Shown: positions 1 to 12,403, counted from the first letter of the stretch. The stretch is DNA of 24,316 bases from Echinostoma caproni (GCA_900618425.1 UZAN01042309.1:8167-32482); one strand, 5' to 3'. The notes: generated from the letters alone by a model not told the origin. Numbers and translations are program-made.

Positions 1-45
1 GATTGTGCTTGAAGGTGAAGTTTGAAAGCTAAGTAGTCTAAATCC
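1..45 (+). repeat. 3' tail of the hammerhead-SINE family, cut by the window edge
   Basis: The first 45 bases match the tail of the tRNA-headed hammerhead SINE at 14381-14430. They share the opening gattgtgc-tgaaggtgaagtt, then a looser tagt...gtc-taaatc block. Only the tail is inside the window; the tRNA head and ribozyme would lie upstream. This makes a third copy of the family here, beside the sense and antisense copies at 14.1-14.4 kb. The similarity is seen directly; assignment to one family is inferred. Confidence 0.65.
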
Positions 46-2113
46 ACTTCAGTTTCATTCAATTCAATGAGTTTCTTTTCTTCATTATACACTGCAGTGT
101 GATGAAAAGTAGAAAAACTTTATCCCTCCCCGACCAGTATCACCGTCACCAACGTGAATGAAAATTTTGATCTATTCACAAAGAAACATGCCAAATGTCA
201 TTGCACTGGTTTCATTTACATCATTTTTCCACGAAAACAGCAAAATATCTGCACATTTGAAACCCGGAGGGCAGCTTTGGAGTCTATTGTGTGTGTGTGT
301 GTGCGTAGGAATTTTGGGGGAGGGGGAACGGTAGCATGACGATCAATCTAGATATTGTACAACCAAAAATACATGGGTCCACAACAGATGACAAGCAGTT
401 GATTAACGTTCGGTATAGATACCAAATTGGGAACGTTTCTTTATTCTCCGGACATACATGGATGACATCCTTCCGCTTTTCTCCACTCCAATGGGACAAT
501 CACATGCAATATATTTTTATTCGACCCGGATGCGGTCGAAGGAAGGTGTATTGGACCAGGGGTGGGGGTCGGAGGATGGGTGTTTGTCTCACACATGTTC
601 ATTTCCATAAAGTTTTATTTTCCGGACAAGCGGTTTGGTTGGTATTGCTTTTGGAGAGCCAGTCGGCTTGGACGACCACAGCTATTTTGTGCTTCTTCGG
701 AGACAGGGAAGAGGAATATTTATTCAATCGGCTATCATCGTGGTGGAGATAAAAAAAAACAATTCAGTTTGACGCAATAATTTGTTTTATCACAAGTGAA
801 TATTTGCTTGATTGCTCCGATTTTATTCCTAGAAAGGTAGAGAATTTGTTTTATTTATTCTGTTCAGGCAATAAATTTCGTTTTGAAAAAAAGAGATCAA
901 AAGATACATAAACTGAAAGGTCTGCAAGTACAGTAGAACAGTTAACGCTAAGATGCTCACAACATGCTTGGAAAGATGTGCTGAACTGCATCGCCTAAGA
1001 AAAAAAAGGCCTGATCACCTAGTTACTCGATTGTCAAGCGGTTAGTAATTCCGTGATTTTAGCATTCCGACAATTCCATTCTCATACAAATCACTTATTT
1101 TCTGCCAGGCTGGTGCGATCTACTGTCGCACATATTCCGAGGTGTATACAAATTTGAAGTCCCACCAGAGCCGATTGTAAAGTGGGTCAAATTGAATACT
1201 GAAAGTTGGTAAAAAGCACGGAGGTATTGGCATAAACGGTGGACTATTCAGATCGTGTAAAGTGCAGTGTGTTGTGTGGGATGTATGTGCAGAATTACTT
1301 ATTGTCTCCTTAGGCGCTACTTGCTGATCCCGAAAACCGTTAAATTCAGATCTTTATGCGGGTAGTTCACGCCACCAAAAGTATCCGTTAATGAAATGCT
1401 ATGGTAAACCGTATAATGTATTGAAGTTACTTTTTACAAGGGAGTATATTCAAACTCGGAATACCGATTTCAAACATTTGAATTATCACCTCCAGCATCA
1501 ACGATATTGCCTGCATTAACATCTTGTACGCCGACTTACAATCCCGTGTTACGCACAGGCATTTCGACTGTAACGTTGCTTAATGTCCCGGCCATATGTA
1601 GTTACTCTTTTTTGTAAGACCAATGTTTTACTGGATCGATTTACGTGATCTCCGTTGGTGTCAAACACTCTATCTCCTCTAGTGTTTGCGTTATTAATTA
1701 TTCTCACCCTATCTGCTGAATCACGTGTTGTACGGGTTTTAGATCAATACTGTGAACATCGATAATACATCAATAGATCTGATTCCTGCACGGTGACAGA
1801 CATACGCGTGTGCTTTCGTGTTTTTCCGACGTATACGATAGACTAACGACTAGCTATATCTATAAAGTTGCTTGAAATATCGCGCTGCTCAACGTCCTTT
1901 ATCTCTGCAGAAGATACGATCTTATCAGTTCAGACAACATACCGAGATTGTGGTATACCATTTTAATGGAAGTCTTAGAATCCGTCAAACATTTGGTCTG
2001 ACCCACCCCATGTTCGGTTCCCAGTTGGACTCATCGTACTAGTGAGATTCGGGAGGAAAAAATGTAAGCGGATATACGGAGCAGCTCAGATCTTCTGCTG
2101 CTATCTATACAGT
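46..2113. other. unassigned AT-rich DNA
   Basis: I see no recognisable gene or transposon domain. The short open frames at 154-339, 336-752 and 562-780 overlap one another, have low-complexity or cysteine/tryptophan-rich translations and match no family I know. Features inside are a short (TG)n run with G-rich DNA just downstream, and a G-rich stretch near 556-580 that shares tggaccaggggtgggggt with 10157-10174. Confidence 0.5.
288..331 (+). repeat. (TG)n microsatellite followed by a G-rich run
   Basis: A (TG)n run at 288-303 is followed after about 10 bases by two five-G runs separated by one A (about 316-326). The same order, TG repeat then G-rich tract, recurs at 10120-10180. The mirrored order is seen at 4040-4111. 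Confidence 0.85.
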
Positions 2114-2195
2114 GGCCTCGTAGCTTAGCTGGTTGAGCGTGCACGTACAAAGCGTAGGCGGAGTCCATGCGTGGGTTCGAATCCCACTGAGGCTA
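2114..2195 (+). repeat. tRNA-like sequence, head of a tRNA-derived SINE or tRNA pseudogene
   Basis: The segment folds as a near-complete cloverleaf. The 5' acceptor strand is 2114-2120 and pairs with 2188-2194 (five Watson-Crick pairs, two G-U). An A box with the form TAGCTTAGCTGG lies at 2121-2132, a T-stem GTGGG/CCCAC surrounds the loop, and a perfect B box GGTTCGAATCC lies at 2174-2184. The anticodon stem has one mismatch. The anticodon would be ACA at 2147-2149, an unusual choice, and the variable region is 14 nt without a clear stem. A related copy at 17139-17208 shares the 3' flank (ctactg...tttcacaat), so a dispersed SINE is likelier than a working tRNA gene. Confidence 0.7.
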
Positions 2196-2209
2196 CTGTA
2201 CTTTTCACA

Positions 2210-4068
2210 ATCGCCACACAGATATCTACTTTGATGGGGTTCATACTCCTTTGAAACAACAATTCGGTCCTATCAGTTGAATCTACTAATTACAATTCGT
2301 GTACTTCTTTCGGTTTTCATTTGATCTATAGGGTTTATGTAAATAGTCAATCTAAATTGTTTCATAAAAGTTACTGGAGACGTATACTCTTAGCACCCTC
2401 GTGCAAATAGGGGTAATGGAAACGAATGGTACAATCCCAGGTTTTAGTTGAACCTCTTGGTTATACGGATAGACAGATTTAATTAGTCTAAGAAACCTAA
2501 TTTTGTAATCCTCTTTACATTTGGGTTGTTGACAAAACGAATACAGATGCGATTTACTGGATGGGTTTGACTTATCCTGTCCACTGCCACGGAATCTTCT
2601 CTAGATTGAGAATGAAATCAGTCGTCAAAGGTCACTCATTAGTCTACGAATCAACAAAGTCTGATTTGCTGAACTCTTTTGCTTTATATGAGCGATACAG
2701 GTAGATCATTCAAGCGTTGTTTCCTGTTAGAGTTACCCTGAGGATAGTGTTGCTGTTTATCCTGACTGTTCATTGCCACACTGCGAACTCCCGTCCGGTC
2801 TCACATTCCACCTGGTGAAAATAAACTGAAAACAAAAAAGAAACGGTCACGATGTGTCTGACTGAGCATTACAAAACGATCATGAACAACCGCATTATCT
2901 TGCATTAATCAAAACTGTTCCCACTGTGGTCAATCAAGCCTCGTGGACTCGGTGTATAAACAATACCGAAGACCCGTTCGACTCACCGGAGACGGATGGG
3001 GAGGGATCGACACCGATTTAACATACACTCTTAATGATCTAACCTAATTAGCTTGTGGTTGGACAAATAAACGAATGTGAGCATTGGGTATACCATGCGC
3101 AATTGGTGATTTTAACATTTATTCTTTCTCAAGTGGTCCATTTGTTTATCTTCTGTTCACACATTTTTGTTTTGTTTTTTCTGAAGAGGAGCGCGTGGGT
3201 GAGACAGGAACTGGTATTCCGTCACCACCAGTCCATACTAGGAGAATGATACACAGAATTGTTGAGCGAACTGGCCAAGAGTAATGTGTTTCCCACTGAC
3301 TGTTCGATAGCTATTGCAATGCGCCACCACAGCGCTAATGAAAGAAACAACAACAGAACGTACAAGTGCGGTTTTTCTACCGGCTCATTGGACTCTATCA
3401 GACGAAGGTGGTGAATTATCCAATGAGAAATAATAGCACAACACACGGTTGACGGCATTCGAGGAGTTTTACTTGTCCGTATCAGTCATTATCCCTAGTT
3501 GGGTTAGTTGGGTTCCTACTGCTTGTCGCCGGACCAGATGTGACTGATTTAAGACAGGTTCCAGGCAAACATACATTGAAGCGTTGAGTCAGATAATTAA
3601 TGGACGAGTACAGTCGAAAGATTTGTTTCATTTCTCGTTCAGACCAGACAACCTTTGTTTTACTTTTCACAGTGCATGTTAACCATGACATTCGTACAGA
3701 CTGCTTCTTGGTCGTTTGGGGGTTACAACTTCCGTCTCCTTTATACCAACTCAAAAAAGGGGTGTTTTCAAACTTTTTCGAAGGGGAATTGCCTCTCATG
3801 GAGTGTATGCGTTACCCGATAATTAGGGCTTACAAATCACCTCCTCATCGCAACCACCTGGTCAATCTCTTGAATGATGACCTAGTTAGTACGACAAGTT
3901 TGCATACATTTGACCCCACCCATATAAAAAAAAACAATGGGGGAAGGAAAATTATACGGCTTTTAAATAAATCATCTTATTACTATCTATGAATTTTCCT
4001 CCCTATCGTTATTTTGGAAACGGACACTATTATGGCATTTTACACTGAGGTTCCCCTTCCGTCTCTCC
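2210..4068. other. unassigned DNA
   Basis: No domain, tRNA or terminal-repeat structure was recognised. Overlapping open frames at 3055-3284 (+), 3222-3458 (-), 3482-3799 (-) and 3600-3992 (+) lie on opposite strands of one another. Their translations resemble no family I know and no splice or poly(A) context supports them. Confidence 0.45.
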
Positions 4069-4077
4069 CACACACAC

Positions 4078-4111
<34 letters not shown>
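4069..4111 (+). repeat. (CA)n microsatellite
   Basis: About 21 CA dinucleotides with one CG interruption at 4081-4082, preceded by a pyrimidine-rich tract (ttccccttccgtctctcc). On the minus strand this reads (TG)n followed by purine- and G-rich DNA, the same polarity as at 288-331 and 10120-10180. Confidence 0.95.
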
Positions 4112-4113
<2 letters not shown>

Positions 4114-6795
4114 TTACATGATCAATGAGACATCATTATAGCGAAAGAGAGATGAAGAACAGGCGTCTCAATTTGAGATGACAAAATAACATCAAACCAA
4201 GATTCACTTTTCCTTCGTTCGATCAAGACTAGAATCTGTTGAGAAATATTTGGCGAGTTTAGGCCATATGATAGACATATGAATGTGTGCGCTTATGTGA
4301 AAGAGTGAGTGAATGGGAACGAGGAAAAGAAATGCATGTGAATTTATTCCCGAGGAGGTAACATCTTCATCCCATAGAGAAATTTCCCTCCGTAGGTTTG
4401 TTCTCCAAAGGCAAAAATTACCTTTTTTCTACTAGAAAGAACTGAACAGATTTCCGTTCAAAAATGATTAAAATATATGTTAAAATGTAAGCTAAAAGGG
4501 ACCGAAATTGGCTAAATAAGATTGACATGTGTAGCAGGTACGCCCACCGCTCCTCGTTATCCGAAATCCGGATGCAAACTCGCATACATACAAAGAACGG
4601 TAAACACACAATGCTCAAGGACACCCAGTCCTTATAAACCGAATCGGTTCCGTGACGGGAATCACACATTGAGTTAAGCCCGAACGCGTGCTGGCATACT
4701 TGATGCAGAATGACACGCAAATATCCATCTAATTTTGATATTATCATCAAGAGTGACAACAGCACTCGGTAGACAGAATCAGAACGAGAGAAAGGGAAAG
4801 AACAAAACTGTTCGTGAAATAGATTGTTTTCGATTTGCCTGAAATCATGTTGATTTGGAATGCGATACGATTGGCGTCAATCTGTACACAGTCACGAGCG
4901 GGTAAATCCGTCGATCTGCGGACCTTGGTGAAATAGGGCAGGTGGGTGGCTGGTACACGTATGAGGAAAGTAACCCGGGGGAGGGAAGCGCTGGCAACGA
5001 AAAAATGAAACAGGTGGAAGTGTGCACCGTCATCTATGAGGAACGAAACCTAACGGAAAGTTAATTGCATTTACCAGCATTCCGATCTGTCATTTTTCTC
5101 TCTTATAGCACAAGCTGTTCAGAAAGTGCCTATTGCTCTGGTTTTATTTGTGGATACGCTATAACTTCGGTCAATCAACTAACTTGAAACTGATCCAGGG
5201 AATGAAAGTCTAACTATGCTCCTCCTTCAAGCCGAAGGAAGTTGGTGAAATCAAAATAAGGGGAAACAGTTTCTTCACTTTGGCCGTGTTACTAAAAGTA
5301 CCTCTTTGAAAGAATGATGATCTGAAGCCACTTAAACAGTTACTATCCCGGTTAGATCACTGATGCACGTTCGTATTTGAGTCGGGGGATTTCGTTCTTA
5401 CTCAGAAATGTTTCATTGGTTTTTACCTGAGATACAAACAAAATCAAGCAGATGATTTCCGACTATCTTTGAGAATGTTTGGACTAGATAGGCTTTTGAA
5501 CTTAACAGATCAGCGTGTGAAATATTTCTGGTACGCCGTGGAGTAGAATTATTGAACTGTCATTGAAACGAGAATAACACGAAAGGGATCTTACGTTGGA
5601 TCTGCTCTTATTTTGTAATTTTTCTCAAACTGGAAGCTAAATTCAGCCACCTTGTTTACAAAAATTGGGCAACCAACCGATGCTAAAAACCAGTATATAT
5701 ATATATATCTTAATCGAGAAAACGCTTTGTTCCCTCGAAGTTGCTTCTACTCGAGATTGTGACTGCAGTCAACCGTTTCTAAAGTCAAAAGGTTAACCTT
5801 TTAAAACTGAGGTCTAAGTTCAGATTTCTCTGCCGATGTTAGTTGGGGTCTTGTGGAGGGGTGCTCTCTTAAACCTGCAATCTAATTCCGTTGGGTCGCA
5901 ATTGGTTGACAGTATTTTTCCTTAGAATTTGCGTCATTCATACTCCACTGAAGGTTGTCTGCTGCTTACCCCTATCGTCCCGAACTCTGTTGTTTGAGAA
6001 AGCCCGCAGATGTTTTTGAATATGGATATTATCTCGTCCCCATGGGTAAACCTTTGACAGATTTTGACATGCTATCTCTCGGTGAATGATGCATACGCTT
6101 GAGAACGCTATCCTGCTGGTTGGTTCATTTTGTGTAATATAACTTGCATATTCAGATTCGTCCATTTGAGTGCCTGTATGGACTCGTGTAACCTGCTGTC
6201 AATTTCTGGTTACTTTAGGTGCATAACCGAAGCAGTTCCTACATATGATCATTTGGTGGGACAAATGGTTTGCTGGGTTTGCCCAAAAATGAGTCAAATA
6301 AGTGAGTTATATACTGGGAATTAGTTGACCGTCTATCACTAATCCGTCAGTCAGTCCAAAATTTCTTTTACTGAAGGATAAACAACACATCCATTGTGAA
6401 GTAAAATTTATCACCCGGGTATAACTATTTCACTTATTTATTTTATTTGTTTTTATTCCCCATTGGGTTAAATCCAAAAATCTAGAAAAACAGTTTGGGT
6501 CAAGGAGTTGAAATATTTTGGAAATCAAAAGAAAGTATAAAAAGAAAAATTAGATGGACTAGAGTACATGGAATGCAGAATACACTGAAAATTTGTTATG
6601 TATTTCTCCAGTAAATTCGTGGACAACGGGCTATGTATTTGGTTCTAGTATGGGTTCCACTCAAAGGTAGAGATTATTGATTCACAAGATGTCATTGGTG
6701 TTAGTAGACGCAATAGAATTGGTGTACACTGGTTAATAAACAACGATGGATAGCTGTTTCGTCCTTATTGATTCCCATCAGTATAGTGGACCTTG
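4112..6795. other. unassigned DNA with a short (TA)n tract
   Basis: No recognisable gene or repeat end. A (TA)n run of about 15 bp lies at 5694-5708. The largest open frame (4418-4765, minus, 115 codons) and those at 4845-5033 and 5938-6165 (minus) match nothing I know and carry no supporting signals. Confidence 0.45.
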
Positions 6796-6868
6796 TATGT
6801 CCCCTCAGCCGGGCTCGAACTATGAAACTCCAGGGTCTACGTTCAACACGTTTAGCGGATGGCTACAA
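6796..6868 (-). repeat. degenerate tRNA-like sequence (minus strand)
   Basis: Read on the minus strand, an A-box-like TAGCCATCCGC (6855-6865) is followed about 40 nt later by a good B box AGTTCGAGCCC (6811-6821). The ends can pair weakly (TGTA with TACA). This spacing and the B box fit a tRNA-derived Pol III promoter, but the D arm and acceptor stem are eroded. It is best read as an old SINE head. Confidence 0.45.
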
Positions 6869-9786
6869 TAAATGAACATTTTTGCCATGAGTTATACTAT
6901 TCTTCTATTCATGATTGCAAAAAATCTATTAACAGGGTGACCCAATGTTGAAGCACGTGCAGTCGAGCATCGCTCTTCCACCATGGTCCATATAACTAGT
7001 GAAGTTCAAAAGGGAAAATTCACATGCAGATTAATATAGGAACTTCTTTTTTATCTTTTTGTTTTCTGAAACTCTAACCCAAATGTGTATAACATGTGCG
7101 CAACACCATCGTTTTTATCATTAATTCACATGTAGAAACAGTTTTGAATTTTCTTACAATATACATATCCCCAAGAAATATCATTTTTATGGTTTACTGT
7201 TCACGGGAGTTTACATAAAAATCTGAAGTTCTTACAACAGAGAGTGTAAACGCAGCAACTGGCTGTAGAATATCAAATAGCATTTCACGTCTTTGTGGGC
7301 TGGGTGGGGTGTGTGTGGGATATCATTCACGTTGATCTATCTCATCGCGTATTCAGCTTTATCAAAAATGAGAAAAGAAAAGAAAAACACGTCCACTTGC
7401 ACACTTCAAAGCAGGTGTGCGAGCTTTAGCAACCAAGCACACATTTATTCTCATTGACATGCACACATACGCACACTTGGAATTATGTTTTGGGAGTGAA
7501 AAAAAATGATAAATTTCAATTTTGCACAATTTCAATTGGTTTGGTAAACACTGGACCTGAAATTCTGCTCCCATTCACTTCAAAGCGGTTCAATAAAGTC
7601 ATCGAGTGTAGTTAGGGCCAAGCATGTCAAAAATACAGATTTTTGGATTGCTTTTACAGCTTTCCGCGAAGTAATTTCGCTTTCAAAACCGGTGATTGAA
7701 TGCTATCATCTGTTCTGTACTGTCCATATGCGTCCAGCCTAACTCTTTTTTATTATTTCAAACCACTTTTCGCATGGGTTTACTACCAGGGGTTAGGGGT
7801 GGGTGTCAATTGGATTAATTTTACATTGGATTTTGTTCCCCTTGGGCTGCGGAAACACTGCAGACGTGTGTGTGTGTGTGTGTGTGTGTGAATGAATGAC
7901 ACAAGCGAACTATATATCCGATCAATTCATGCATCAAGCCTTATTAAGTGCACCAAATCATAAAAGTAACTGACTACTTATACCTTAGTAACAGATGCAC
8001 AAGCACCAGTTGTGCTTGGCTGGGAGTTACATGTATAGAAAGATTTAGGCTTTCAACTTCTTCCTAATGAACTAAAATAGAACCGAGCTCGTTTATAAAT
8101 GTTCGTCAGATTTCGAGTAAACAAACCGAAGTGATGCATTAGAATGCTGTGAATAAACAACTAACTGGAAACGGAGGGCTTCAGCTTTTCAAATTTTATT
8201 TCTGTTTTTATTGAGAAAGAGGAAATAATAATAACGGTAACCAAAACATCAAACTGTAAACTGAAAAAAATGTCGAATAGTTGAATATCAACCGGTATCT
8301 TTCAAGTCCAGATCAGCTCCATTTGGTCTGAAAATAGTGTTATTTTCCATCATACGTACAAGGTGAAGCAGCTCGCCCATGAAATGAGTATAATCCTGTA
8401 CATCGGTTGTGAATTACAATTGGCTTGGAAAACTGACCGTGTGTTCGATCATTAGCCAGTAAAATATTTTGTTGTGGTTAAATTTCATTTGTCTCACAAG
8501 CCTTTTTCATCAAAAGCTACGCAGATCGGTGGCAGGCCGCTTGTCCACACAGTCGGATTAATCAATCGCGGCTCAAGGCAGCGGTCAATCACAAACCGGA
8601 TTGTCATCATCTAGCGTTCGAGAAATCGGCACCGACTTCAATACCAACTTTCAATAAGACGCAGCTGTATGGACAGACTGATGATCATACTTGAGAGATG
8701 TTTGTGCGAAAGTAGGATCTGCATAACAGGAGAAGGGATAAACGAGTTACCACGTGGTGATCGTCCTTTACGCTTAATGAACGATTGCAAGGGACAGTTG
8801 GTTTTGAAATTTTTATTCCCAATGAAACCAAACCATGTTTTGATTACTGATATTGGAATATTTATTTGTAACCTACTACGAAAGCTATTTTTTGGTTTGC
8901 ATTTAGTAACCACGTTTTCGTTTATGTTGTAAATTTGGTATATTGCATACTTAACAACGTGATTACGTGTCTGAACTATAAAATATATTGCAAGCCTGGG
9001 GCGGACGAACCAATCATACATACGGTTGATTTCACGTCGAGAGAAAGTGAATTCATAACAATCCACTAATTGTGAATCGAAATCCCCGTGCTACACATCT
9101 TAGGTTTCTGCTCTTCAACGGGATACCAAAAGAGGATTGTGATGTACAGCTTTAACCCGTGATCAAGGTCCACCAGATTCAAAAAATTCTTTCAGATACA
9201 ACTGTAATTTAGATTGAAGATGCTGACGAGGAAAATGACTTTCCTTTTTTGGCTATGGAACAACATTTATGATATCAAAACTCTCTCAATTTTTTCTTCG
9301 AAAAATTCATTTTCTTGCTAAATAAGAGAACAAGTTGTACATGTCACCCGGTGTCTTGCTTGGCCTTGATATAATTTAAGCAAGTAGGTAGGAATTCTAG
9401 ATTATGCCATACATGTTTGGATGCGCGAAAACAGCATCTCCATGAGGTTGGGCACCATACAGCCAGACATTTGGTTCTCTATTGATGATGACGATGACAA
9501 ATGGACATCTGCAAAAAATGTTATGATAAAGGTTCGGGGATGCGGGAAAAATACGTTAAAAATGTGCAGTTTCTTCCCCGGGGGCTAATCTAATTCCGGG
9601 TTGCAGTTACCGAGTACCATAAATCTCATTGTGGATTTCTTTTCCCTATTCTTCCGCTTGGTGAGGAGCAATAATTTAATTTTATAATCTGGTTTACAAA
9701 CAAAAATTTGTGATCAGTAGAGAAATTGCTCGTTCAGTCTACTTGACAAGAGCGAAGAAGACCCTTCGACCCTGTGTCACAAATGT
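6869..9786. other. unassigned DNA, includes the longest ORF of the window
   Basis: Minus-strand 8638-9066 is open for 142 codons and overlaps an 87-codon plus-strand frame (8669-8932). Neither resembles a known family, and the minus product has a biased composition (rich in I, N, K, S) expected from AT-rich DNA. A (TG)n tract lies at 7865-7890. At 9421-9588 (+) a 55-codon frame contains a run of five aspartates, also unrecognised. No promoter, splice or poly(A) structure supports any of them as a gene. Confidence 0.4.
7865..7890 (+). repeat. (TG)n microsatellite
   Basis: About 13 uninterrupted TG units followed by two GAAT-type units. A G-rich stretch (aggggttaggggtggg) lies about 60 bp upstream. 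Confidence 0.95.
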
Positions 9787-9790
9787 GCTC

Positions 9791-9901
9791 CGGTCTCTCT
9801 CTCTATCTATCTACCTACCGGTGTTACACGCTCAGGCGCAAACGCAAGCATGCATATCCGCGTATTTATATACGCATGCACGCATGCACACACACACACA
9901 T
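9791..9901 (+). repeat. simple-repeat cluster: (TC)n, (TATC)n and (CA)n with an alternating purine-pyrimidine block
   Basis: A (CT)n tract merges into tatctatctacctacc (9791-9819). It is followed by a block rich in gcatgc/tatatacgc alternation (9845-9887) and then (CA)n to 9901. The gcatgcatat at 9847 and atatacgcatgc at 9868 form an imperfect inverted repeat, giving a stretch that could adopt cruciform or left-handed helix. Confidence 0.8.
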
Positions 9902-9961
9902 GCTCATTTGAAAAAGGACCCGTAACAAGCATTTCCCCGAGGAATACACTGCTGTGCAAGA

Positions 9962-9990
9962 AATGAATGAATGAATAAATGAATGAATGA
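9962..9990 (+). repeat. (GAAT)n tetranucleotide repeat
   Basis: Seven units of aatg/gaat with one point change (ataaat). Confidence 0.95.
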
Positions 9991-10091
9991 GAGGAAAACA
10001 TGGGCGCATGAAGATGAAACCAAATCACCAATATCATTCGCATCATCAGTTTTTAAGGGACGTTGGGAGGACGGAGTTTTCATCAAGTCCG

Positions 10092-10117
10092 GTAGCACGA
10101 TGGTTGAGCGCGTGTGT

Positions 10118-10159
<42 letters not shown>

Positions 10160-10208
10160 ACCAGGGGTGGGGGTGGGGGAGAGTGTCGGTGCTCAGGGGT
10201 TCGGAAAC
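10092..10208 (+). repeat. (TG)n microsatellite with G-rich flank and A-box-like head
   Basis: A tract of about 19 TG units (10120-10158) is followed by ggaccaggggtgggggtgggggagag, with three runs of four or five G in close succession. Just upstream, tagcacgatggttgagcgcgtg (10093-10114) resembles the A-box half of the tRNA-like repeat at 2121-2142. Just downstream, ggggttcgga (about 10197-10206) is weakly B-box-like. One reading is a tRNA-derived repeat split by microsatellite growth. The microsatellite is certain; the tRNA reading is speculative. Confidence 0.6.
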
Positions 10209-12403
10209 ACATCATGCCTGGTGAAACTGGGGAATGACAGATGCAGAACGATGGGCAGGTACGGAGTGAGTTATTTTTCAGATTTAAGCATACTGGGGTT
10301 TTTTGCAATTTTCTGATCAATTTCCGGTTTGGTAAATTGCCTGGAAGATCATCACTGTTATTGGCACACGTGATGATGGTCGTTTATTACACATCACGAT
10401 GATTTCATTCATTCGAGAGAGAGAAGTTTACGAGGAACACACTTGTGCCTAATTTAAATTAAAAATAGCCAACGCGGTTCAAATATCATGTGACTGTGAA
10501 AAAGTATTAAATTTGATCACTACAACGCAAAGAAGGTAGTAATCGTTTTGATCAAGCTGGCATTTCATAAGTTTATTTAGTTATGTTTGGATAATAAACT
10601 ATACGGTTGGATGCAGTTGGCATGATCGGATTGGGATAACCTTTTTGGCCGTTTAGGGGACACAATGAATAATTATTTGATCTACGATCGATATTATAAG
10701 CAATCCAGCAGCTATTAACGAATATTGTGTGAAGAAAGCGCTAGATACCCATTTCTTCCGAGTTGGGATGATTTCTGTTGTCTCAATAATTTCTGAGGAA
10801 GAAGATATTAAATTTGATCTATATCTCGCATTTCATTCATGCATCTTGTGATGTATGAAAACAGGTCCAAATTTTGTATTCTTTCCGACCCTTGGAACAT
10901 AAATTTTCGTACCTGGATCAAGAGCTCTTATTTGTATCTATTCCACCATATGCGCAGGTGTTCGCCGTCAACCGTGTTGCTCAGGGACTAGGTTTTCGGT
11001 TCCAAACCCCGAAAGTTCACTGTTGGAGTCCCGGTATGGGCACCAATACAGGGTACACTGTTAATAGGACCAAACAAAAAACAAAACAGTTATTCAGTGC
11101 TCTACCCTGGCCCCTCACACATCATTGTCTAACAAAGTTTTGAAAATATGGGGACTACACAAATCGCCGAGACTTGCTACCCACTAAATAGCAACAATGC
11201 ACAAGTACTGATTTCGCAAATTTGCATTGAGATAAAATGAAATAATTTGTGACCCAGTTTCTATCTAGATCATAAGAAAGTATCTGAGCTCGTTTGTGCA
11301 AGTAATTATGTCTTAAGTATTCACTTCCCATAGATAGTTGAAAAGACATTCTGTGAATGTGTTAGCAAAATAGCAGTTGTTTGGCACCATACTGGAGTTC
11401 TGTTCCCTCGCACGGCATGAATAATTCGTCATGTGCATGTAAACCATCTCGTATTCGATCGCAATGTGGACCACGCAAGTCTTTCATGGTTTCAGGAAGT
11501 TGGTTTTTATCAAAAAGAAACACAGGCGGTGCGAAACGCTTCAGGTAAAGCATTGAAAGTAGGTTGTGAACCAGTTCACTAGCACGCGAGAGTCTGAGGT
11601 TTTGCGAGGCATAGACCTGTTTTATTTGAAATGATAACCACACCTCGCTACGTTTTATCTTATTTAAAGGAGGAGACCGTATTCCATTCATATCGTATTT
11701 ATGAGGATAAAAGTTGTTAGATTTATGATGATATCAACCACCAATCTATATTCAAATATAAATTCGATTCAATTTTGTAAGTACTATTTAGAAGGACTGA
11801 TCGATGTTTGTTTTAAAATGGAGTCAGGCAAAAAATATTTGAATTACCAACGTTTCTGTTGTGCAGAAAACTGATGGTACACAACAAAGCCACCAATGAT
11901 TCAACATATTAAGAGGTTATTTTCTGATCGCCACGTATTTCTTATTCCGCTCAGGTCACTGATAAAAATGCGCTTGTTAAACCGGTCATAATTTGTTCAA
12001 AGCTGTAAAAGATTAGACTGCCCGATCAACGAATGACCGGAAAAAAGGATCGTTCTATCAGGAGTGGGTTTTGACATCTTTGATATCTATCAACAATACG
12101 TGCCCACGAAAAAGGACCAGCTTTTAGCTATCAACTAAATGCATGGTTGGTACAGGTTCTAATCTTTCCTAGTTTTCTCTTTTTGGGGGATAAAATGGAT
12201 TAGATTAGCCTCCCTGCAGACATCCACTTCGGAAGCACAATGCTTTCACAGCCGTTCACCGCTAGTTGGTGCGGTCAATCCACTGAACGAATCTACCAAG
12301 AGATACCGCATTAACTTACGGGAATCAGATTTCCATTTAGGTAACATCCGTAAACATCTACTGGTGTAGCAGCAGAAGATTCCGGAGTTTTGTAGGAAGT
12401 AAA
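10209..12403. other. unassigned DNA
   Basis: Open frames at 10874-11143 (+, 89 codons), 11155-11349 (-) and 11362-11691 (-, 109 codons) were inspected. None matched a family I know, and no convincing acceptor/donor pairs or poly(A) signals frame them. Confidence 0.4.

Noticed and set aside
2114..2195. Functional tRNA gene
   Set aside because: Anticodon ACA is unusual, the variable loop is unstructured, the anticodon stem has a mismatch and a related copy with shared 3' flank exists, so a SINE head or pseudogene is likelier.
2722..2818. Signal-peptide-like translation (LRIVLLFILTVHCHTANSRP)
   Set aside because: No ATG in frame, a stop after about 40 codons and no supporting exon signals.
4069..4111. 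CRISPR or satellite array
   Set aside because: Only simple dinucleotide repeats are present; no spaced direct repeats were found anywhere in the window.
8676..8720. CTGATGA followed at a distance by GAAAGTA, hammerhead-like
   Set aside because: The interval between the two core strands forms no stem II and no cleavage triplet follows.
8638..9066. Longest ORF in the window (142 codons, minus strand) and the overlapping 87-codon plus-strand frame
   Set aside because: Composition follows AT-rich DNA, no motif or family resemblance, no splice or poly(A) context; overlapping frames on opposite strands.
9904..10320. 138-codon minus-strand ORF with a His-Thr repeat and overlapping plus-strand frames with Val-Cys repeats
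   Set aside because: The repeats are translations of the (TG)n microsatellite; the frames stay open because the dinucleotide has no stop codons.
11362..11691. 109-codon minus-strand ORF as a gene or exon
   Set aside because: No recognisable family, no convincing splice acceptor upstream and no poly(A) signal.
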